Assembly (NCBI RefSeq): GCF_964340395.1
Contig: NC_135563.1
Span: forward strand, 18,678,151-18,742,150
DNA from: Glandiceps talaboti
Lineage: Eukaryota; Hemichordata; Enteropneusta; Spengelidae
Direction: 5' to 3'
DNA length: 64,000 nt
A program made the position numbers and the translations under genes. Of the stretch, positions 51,424 to 64,000 are shown piece by piece (position 1 is the stretch's first letter; each line of letters begins with the position of its first letter). The notes beneath the pieces were generated by a model. That model did no database searches. It was not told the origin of the DNA and saw nothing but the letters and a program-made list of their open reading frames with translations.

Positions 51424-54400
51424 CATACATACACACACACACATACATAAATGCATTCATGCATACATATATACAAACACACCTACATGCACACACATAT
51501 GCATACACCACCCTACCCCCATGCACACTTTTCCTTATTACCTAGTTTTTCGACAACTTCAGCTACCTTTGGTATCTTGTTTTCCAATAGATTTTTAACT
51601 GTCTTGAGTTTGTCACAGTAAAGTGTTTTAGAAGTTGTATCTGATTGGTCACCTTCACTTCCTTCACCTTTGACCCTGAAACCATATACATGAATGTGCA
51701 ATTAAATGTTAAAACAAGGGCAAATGTTGCTTCCAGTTATCCCCCCCCCCCCCCCACCACCACTTCAATTTGGATAACTGATATGCATGAAATTCGTTCA
51801 ACAACTACATACCAGGTCTTGGACATTACAACCACAAGTTGAATTCTGTATTGCACACTTCTTTATTCTATAATATTTGAACAATATACTGGAGGCCAAT
51901 AAATCACAAACTTGTAAGTTATACATTTCAAAACAGAACAGCTTCTCTACACAATACATGTCATCATTGCCGCCATGACTGTAGATGACAGTCCAGACAT
52001 TTGCTTATTCTTCCCACTGAGGGCGCTGTTCCACAAAATATTAAGGGAGGGTGAAATTGAAAATATTTTTTTCATTTTGATGTTGGAAATGAAAATTTGG
52101 GTTGGTCGGGTAATGAGAAACAGGACAAAAAATAGGGTCACTCTAAGAAAAGCTATCCAAATTCACAAAGGATAAGTCATTGTCTTACTTTTTTCTTGTT
52201 CCTTCACTCCTTTCACCTTCAATCTCATCCATGTACTCTATAAGTTTATCAAGAAACTCATTTGCATCCAGTGGAGATTTGTCATCATGATGTAATGCTA
52301 GATGTACAGCTGCACATTGTAATATGGCTCCATTGTAACCATGACGATGGAAATGAGTTAGCAGGGTTGTCTTCTTGGCAAGCTATCAAATAAGCAAATA
52401 TCATGGTGTTATATATTTAACTTTTGTAAACCTGGAATATTTCACTGAAGACTTATTTTCCTTTATTGTGCTCAAAAACTAAAACGTGAAAATAAGTAGT
52501 GACTAAAATGCCATCTAAGATCTTACACATAAACACAGTGAACCAGGCTTAGAAATTTGCATACCATACTTTTTGAAACCTGGTTGAAGATCGCAACAAT
52601 TTCTAGAAGCGGAAATATCTAGGTTTACAGTATTTGCAAAGAGGAATAACAACAGAGTTTTGAAAATGTAGATAAAAGATTAATTATGAGAAGTAAAACT
52701 TTCTTAAATACAAATTTGTTGAACTTTTGGGTGATTAGAATGAATGAGCTACAATCATGTACACCCATCCTGCTTTCTTTTTGTATTTAGAATCTGTATG
52801 TTTCCTTGTGAACACCATTGGGTGATGAACTTTGAACTATGAACTGTGACCCACCTTGACCATTTCTTCAAAATCATGATATGCAAATAATGCTACAGGA
52901 ACTACTCTCATTGCACCACCATTACCATAGGAACCACTGCCATCAAACTGATCTCTGGCTGGTTTGTAAACATCCTCTAAAGATGGGTCAAGTAATTTAT
53001 CAAAAACAGTGATGACATTTGCACCATAGCCTCTGTGTGGTTCCCGCTTGTATTCCTCGGCAAACCTATCAAAGACAATGCACACCATGGCATTTTAGCT
53101 TATCTGATGGAGACTACAACATACACTATACAGTAGTGTTTTTGTTTATCAGGGTCAGTGTGCCCTCTAACGATAGCTAAATTTTGTTGTTTTGAGTCAA
53201 AATGATAAAACCTGACATTTCTTGTGAGTCACCACATAGTAAGAGATAGGGGAACACCAAACTTTGGTGCGTCACTAGAAAGTGTGTGCGCCAGTGGTGT
53301 GTCAAATTGGCTTAGCAGGCACACTGATCAGGGTGGTTAGTGGGTAGAATCTACCAAGAGTTCTCCAAGTATTTTACCACTGGGGTTTTATAATGATTCT
53401 CCACAACAATGGTACATTGTAATACAAATGTTTCCAACATTAAACATATTCCCCATCCCTTAAGCAAAAGCATTGAACAGGTTCTTCCAGATTATGAATA
53501 TAGAAGGGTCTACCACCATTCAGTAAAACTGTATAGCAATAGGCTATATGCATGATAGCAAGGTTGACACCTAATTCCTTTTTTCCAGAAGTGACAGAAG
53601 CCAATAAAAGACATCTATACAAACATTTTAGGATGCACAGGACAGTAAAATACACATGACTTGACTTTTATCATATTTTAATCACATTGTCTAATACTTG
53701 TATGTTAGTGTCTCTGGTTATTTCAGTAATATAAGTCAGGGGCATGAAATGGGGATTATTTTGAGGTGTGACAACTGCTTGGCTGGTGAGCAGGTGGATG
53801 CACTCAACAGGGCACTTGCAATCCAGACTGAGCATGCTCAGCTGCAAAGGACTATGGGACAATCTGTAGTAATTGTACAACTAAATCTGGAGTTATAAAT
53901 TCAATAAACCTGCTACAATGGTCAGGCTAATCATAATTACATTATCTGTAGTTACAAACAATGTAAAATAACTGTTTACAAGACTGATTGATTCATATTT
54001 ATCATCACATTTCCCATGATGCACCATTCAGGATATTCAAATGATCTTTCCGTGCCACACCATGGGGTATATTATGAGAAAACCCTTACAGCTCAGATAT
54101 GGGTTTTGTGGACCTCAGTAGTACTGGTTACGGGTCCTCCTAAAGTCGGGCCCTTCCACCATACAACCTCGGTTGATTAAGATTTATAAATTACCTTTGA
54201 GCCATGTCTTTAGCATCGTATCCTCTGTTCTTGATTAATGATTCCGCTACTGATCTAGCCATAGCAGTGTCATCTGTGAACTCTAACTTACCTGTATATT
54301 TTAACAAGAAATATAAAGTAAAAATAGTTTGTCCTTAAACATGAATTCATATAGCAGAATGATACAATATTTATGATTACACGACAAACATCTCATAATC

Positions 54401-55254
54401 AGTCGTGTACTGTACAGCTGTATGTTTCAATGGCCATCTGGAATGTATAGTTACTTCTGTTGGCAGACAGCCAGTTGGGACTCTATTTTGACAGTTGTCC
54501 CTCTATTCCTCAAGAAATAAGAGATGGAATTGAGCCCTGTCTGCATGTAGTACTAGAAATTAGCTATTATCTGCATAGTTTGCAATTATTGTATCATCTT
54601 CAATTGGACTGTTACAACCATGACAACGTAGTCTTTCACAGCAGATTGAACTGTGCAGATTGATTCGTCTGACCACAGATGAGGTAGGCCTAAACAATAT
54701 ACAAGTACTTGGAATAGTTCAATAATGTTTAGACCATGTTTTTCTGTTATAGGCTGCATACTGGCACGTAGCTGCAGAGACTCCCTTCCCAAATATGTGG
54801 ACGAGGAACCTAGACAGCCAAAGTGTTAAAGTTGAACCCGAGTTGAAATTAAACATGGAAATGTGTGCTGAATTATCGAAAAGGTGTTTATCGTCTGTCA
54901 AGAATGAAAATATGGCAAAAAATATCAATCTTTTTCGTTCGTTTGATTCCTTTAACTCGAAAAATACCAACTTGCGCCTTTAATAATTTACAGTTTGTTA
55001 TAACATTTACGTTGAGTGAAAAGGGACTGTACATGATGAGCACTTCCGCGTTTCGTGTTCACGATGATCGATGATTGATTTGTGGTTTACCTACCTCTTG
55101 TGGCAAACGCTTTTTCAGGAGATTTAACATGTTCAACAACCTCTGGATATTTCGCCAAGCAAAATTCAAAATCTGATCCTAACACATCACCGGCCACAGC
55201 AGCAGTTAGACAACCACGAAACTTCGACAGCAACTTTCCACTGGTTATCGCCAT
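50598..55254 (-). CDS. ARH3-like ADP-ribosylhydrolase, copy C
   Basis: Six minus-strand coding exons: 55254-55095, 54291-54195, 53065-52855, 52382-52189, 51675-51542 and 50899-50598, giving 365 residues. Catalytic features are complete: Gly22-Asp23, Glu30 in the FEF segment, Thr59-Asp60-Asp61, GSYGNGG at 130-136, LTH before GYNGAILQ, and LGGDTDT at 307-313. It is predicted to be an active Mg-dependent ADP-ribose hydrolase of the ARH3 (ADPRS) type. The start at MAITSGKLLSKFRGC was chosen because it aligns with the starts of A and B, although an open frame continues 57 codons upstream. Exons 2-5, including the KVKGE linker of exon 5, resemble copy A, whereas exon 6 is almost identical to copy B at the DNA level. 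The introns are all 0.2-1.3 kb. The stop lies after an extended, charged ending (TEKESSESK). Confidence 0.88.
51261..51509. repeat. (CATA)n / (CA)n compound microsatellite
   Basis: About 250 bp of ACAT/CATA tetranucleotides with CA-rich interruptions, in intron 5 of ARH3-like copy C. It ends about 30 bp from the exon 5 donor region. The tyrosine/valine- and histidine/threonine-rich open frames across it are repeat translations. Confidence 0.97.
52450..52635 (+). repeat. dispersed repeat shared with 33380-33560
   Basis: It contains GAAAATAAGTAGTGACTAAA and later GGAAATATCTAGGTTTACAG, in the same order as the copy in the long intron of ARH3-like copy A. It sits in intron 3 of copy C. Confidence 0.55.
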
Positions 55255-55790
55255 TTTTGCTGTAGCATTCTCATGTACGTGTGAGGGCGCACTGTACCAA
55301 CCATGCAAATAAGCTGACTTCATGAATATTAACATTGTAAATGCGTTTAGAAAATTGGTCCTTACAGTGACGACTTCTAAATATGTGACATATATTGTTT
55401 GTCCAGAACGAAAGTTGCTTGACATTCTATCTAACTAAGAACTGAAGGGTACACTATTTGATTTCCGGGGTGCACGTGGGCAGCTGGATTTTCAAGAAAA
55501 AAAAGTGCCATAGGCCAAAAGTGAAGTAAAATATTGCTGACCAACTCAAGACAGAAAAAAATTTCTTCCAGTGTATAAGCTAAAAAAATGTGCTGCAAGT
55601 GGGAGAAATTAGCTACAAATGTCAAAATCCCAGGTACACGTGTCTCTGGCGCCACTACCCACACGACAACACCTAAGTTTTTTTAAATGTATAAAACTGT
55701 TCTAATTCATTCAAACATTGACATTCCTGTCTAATGATGATTATGTATGTCCAGTCACCTTTTCATACTGTGATGAAACAACAGTGATCG

Positions 55791-56010
<220 letters not shown>

Positions 56011-56966
56011 GAGATTGAAAATAATTTCAATATTCATTGCTTGTGTTAAAATATATATTTATTTATTGTATATTTATGAAAAGCAGGATACCAACCGTAT
56101 GCAGTTAAAATAACTAAACTTGAATTGTTTATACATGCACCAGCCTTCAAGTCAAATGCATGAAAACATCTCTACAAGACTTGGTAGAAAACTAAATACG
56201 TAGATCATTCTTCCGTTGGAGAGATGATACAAATTTTCTATCGTGATACACAGATCGTATTTCTTCAATACCTTTTTGTTGCTTAAAATTTGAGACAACT
56301 AGCAATGTCTGCGGTAGCACAATGACATATTCCAGGTACGTCTCAGAAAACTAAAGGACTTGGGATTCGCATTTGCGAGTGCCCCTTTCATCACTCTGGA
56401 CGTAAAAATGTGCTAGGTGCGACTAAAAGAGCGCCATCAACGACAATTCTAATTCTATCTACAGAACCTCGATGTGAGGTATCTATTTGCAGCTTCGCTA
56501 CAACTTCCCATGACTTAAAAATGCCCCGTATGCATATGCATTATATAACTGGAGATATAAAACAATAAAGTGGGAAATAATATATATTGTTACACTTAAA
56601 TATATTAAATTTTATCAAAGCAATTGCTGTCTTTCAGAAATGGAGCTGAAGCTGAGTTGACAAAATGAGAATTTTCTGTAGGAAAACTGATAAAAAAAGT
56701 TGCTTGTATTAAAAATGTAAATTTATATTATTTAAAATAGCACCCATACAAATGATAGGTTCCTAAACATGTAAATAATATTGGCAAGAGAAAAAACGAG
56801 TCGTATCGACCGAGATGTCAAGAAGTCTTTTGACGAGGTAGTGTCCGAGAGTTACTCATTAATAGTTGTTCCGAGTTTACTAAACATCATTGCCCTGCAA
56901 TTTCTTGATGGATAAAAATATAGTCTTTTCTCTCATAGAGAGGTTTGCACATATAAATAATACTGT

Positions 56967-63328
<6,362 letters not shown>

Positions 63329-64000
63329 CTGCAACACAATGAAACAAAAGGTTTTAATTTAACAATTTCACTGACAAGGGACGGTGTACTTAACTTCGTT
63401 CAAATACTGAAACCATTATTTTAAAAATATCATGTTTTAATAATATTCTATTTTTATATTTAAGTAGTATTATACAATGCATATAACATCTATTTCAAGA
63501 AATATAATACATATTATTGGTGTTTCAGTTGGACCGACTAAAGATGAACGTTTGGTTCACAGTTTCGACATGCCGGACACTCACACAGTGAATATAGGGC
63601 CTAAATATATTTATATCAGGTAACATAGTTTTTAAATTTTCATCTGCTCTTGCCTGTTTGGTGCATTGCCAACGTGTTCTTCTATACACGTAAAACAGTT
63701 TAAAGAGTAAAGTTGACCAAAAAAGGGGAAATGTTTGTAAGCTAAATACGCGGGTCGCTTGTCATCTGATTTATCGATAGAGGGCCTAGGGATACTTTGA
63801 CATGAAATCCCGGTGTAAACCTTTTCATTCAGTGGAAGGACTAACTTGCAATTCAATCCAAACTACGCAATCTCAACAGCAGAAGAAGTCTCTGTATTAT
63901 TTGCTAGTTTAGTAATACCAATTCTGTTATTAAGAATGGTAGTCCCCAGCCCCCCCCCCCCCCATCCCCATCCCATTCCACCGCGAGGATATATCAATAG
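63329..64000. other. intronic sequence at right edge
   Basis: This is upstream of the Ig1 exon of the FGFRL1-like gene. I see no exon here. It ends in a poly-C run (about 63949-63963). The signal-peptide exon expected for the receptor should lie further right. Confidence 0.5.

Noticed and set aside
55255-55425. Upstream in-frame extension of copy C exon 1 (start at 55425)
   Set aside because: The extra 57 residues are absent from A and B, and the start at 55254 aligns with theirs.

Overview
This is AT-rich metazoan nuclear DNA. Its genes have short exons joined by GT-AG introns, long gene-poor stretches, many microsatellites and minisatellites, and dispersed repeat fragments. The recognisable proteins are ARH3-type ADP-ribosylhydrolases and an FGFRL1-like immunoglobulin receptor without a kinase. 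With this repeat texture they suggest a bilaterian invertebrate, probably marine (lophotrochozoan, hemichordate or lancelet grade). The species cannot be fixed from the window, and nothing looks prokaryotic.

Layout. Bases 1-170 hold the last intron and terminal coding exon of an unidentified + strand gene, with polyadenylation signals near 1.01-1.03 kb. At 8.72-8.78 kb lies a minus-strand first coding exon encoding a signal peptide; its downstream exons were not found. From about 9 to 27.7 kb there is no supportable gene, only AT-rich DNA with simple repeats (the largest at 20.1-20.5 and 23.6-23.9 kb) and old repeat fragments.

From 28.1 to 55.3 kb three complete tandem paralogues of ARH3 (ADPRS/ADPRHL2 family, DraG/ARH fold) lie head to tail on the minus strand. 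I call them A (28092-40594), B (42109-47299) and C (50598-55254). Each has six coding exons with identical intron phases (1, 2, 0, 2, 1), predicting proteins of 381, 366 and 365 residues. A and C keep the metal-binding Thr-Asp-Asp and Gly-Gly-Asp-Thr-Asp-Thr motifs. B has Ala-Gly-Asp in place of Thr-Asp-Asp and is a candidate pseudoenzyme. Copy A has an 8.25 kb intron 4 containing two minisatellites and a large imperfect inverted repeat, and its exon 5 has an in-frame 27-bp tandem expansion. The near-identical last exons of the three copies suggest gene conversion.

From 56.97 kb to beyond the right edge, also on the minus strand, are seven exons of an FGFRL1-like receptor: three Ig domains, one transmembrane helix and a long acidic cytoplasmic tail. 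Its signal-peptide exon lies outside the window. An antisense + strand ORF with an acceptor-like start lies in one of its introns, and a perfect 17-bp-stem hairpin lies in another.

All three ARH3-like genes and the receptor are transcribed toward lower coordinates. They do not form an obvious functional pathway. The ARH3 cluster is a local gene family for reversing ADP-ribosylation, and the receptor is an adjacent unrelated cell-surface gene. All exon joins come from reading splice sites, phase and homology by eye; no transcript evidence was available.
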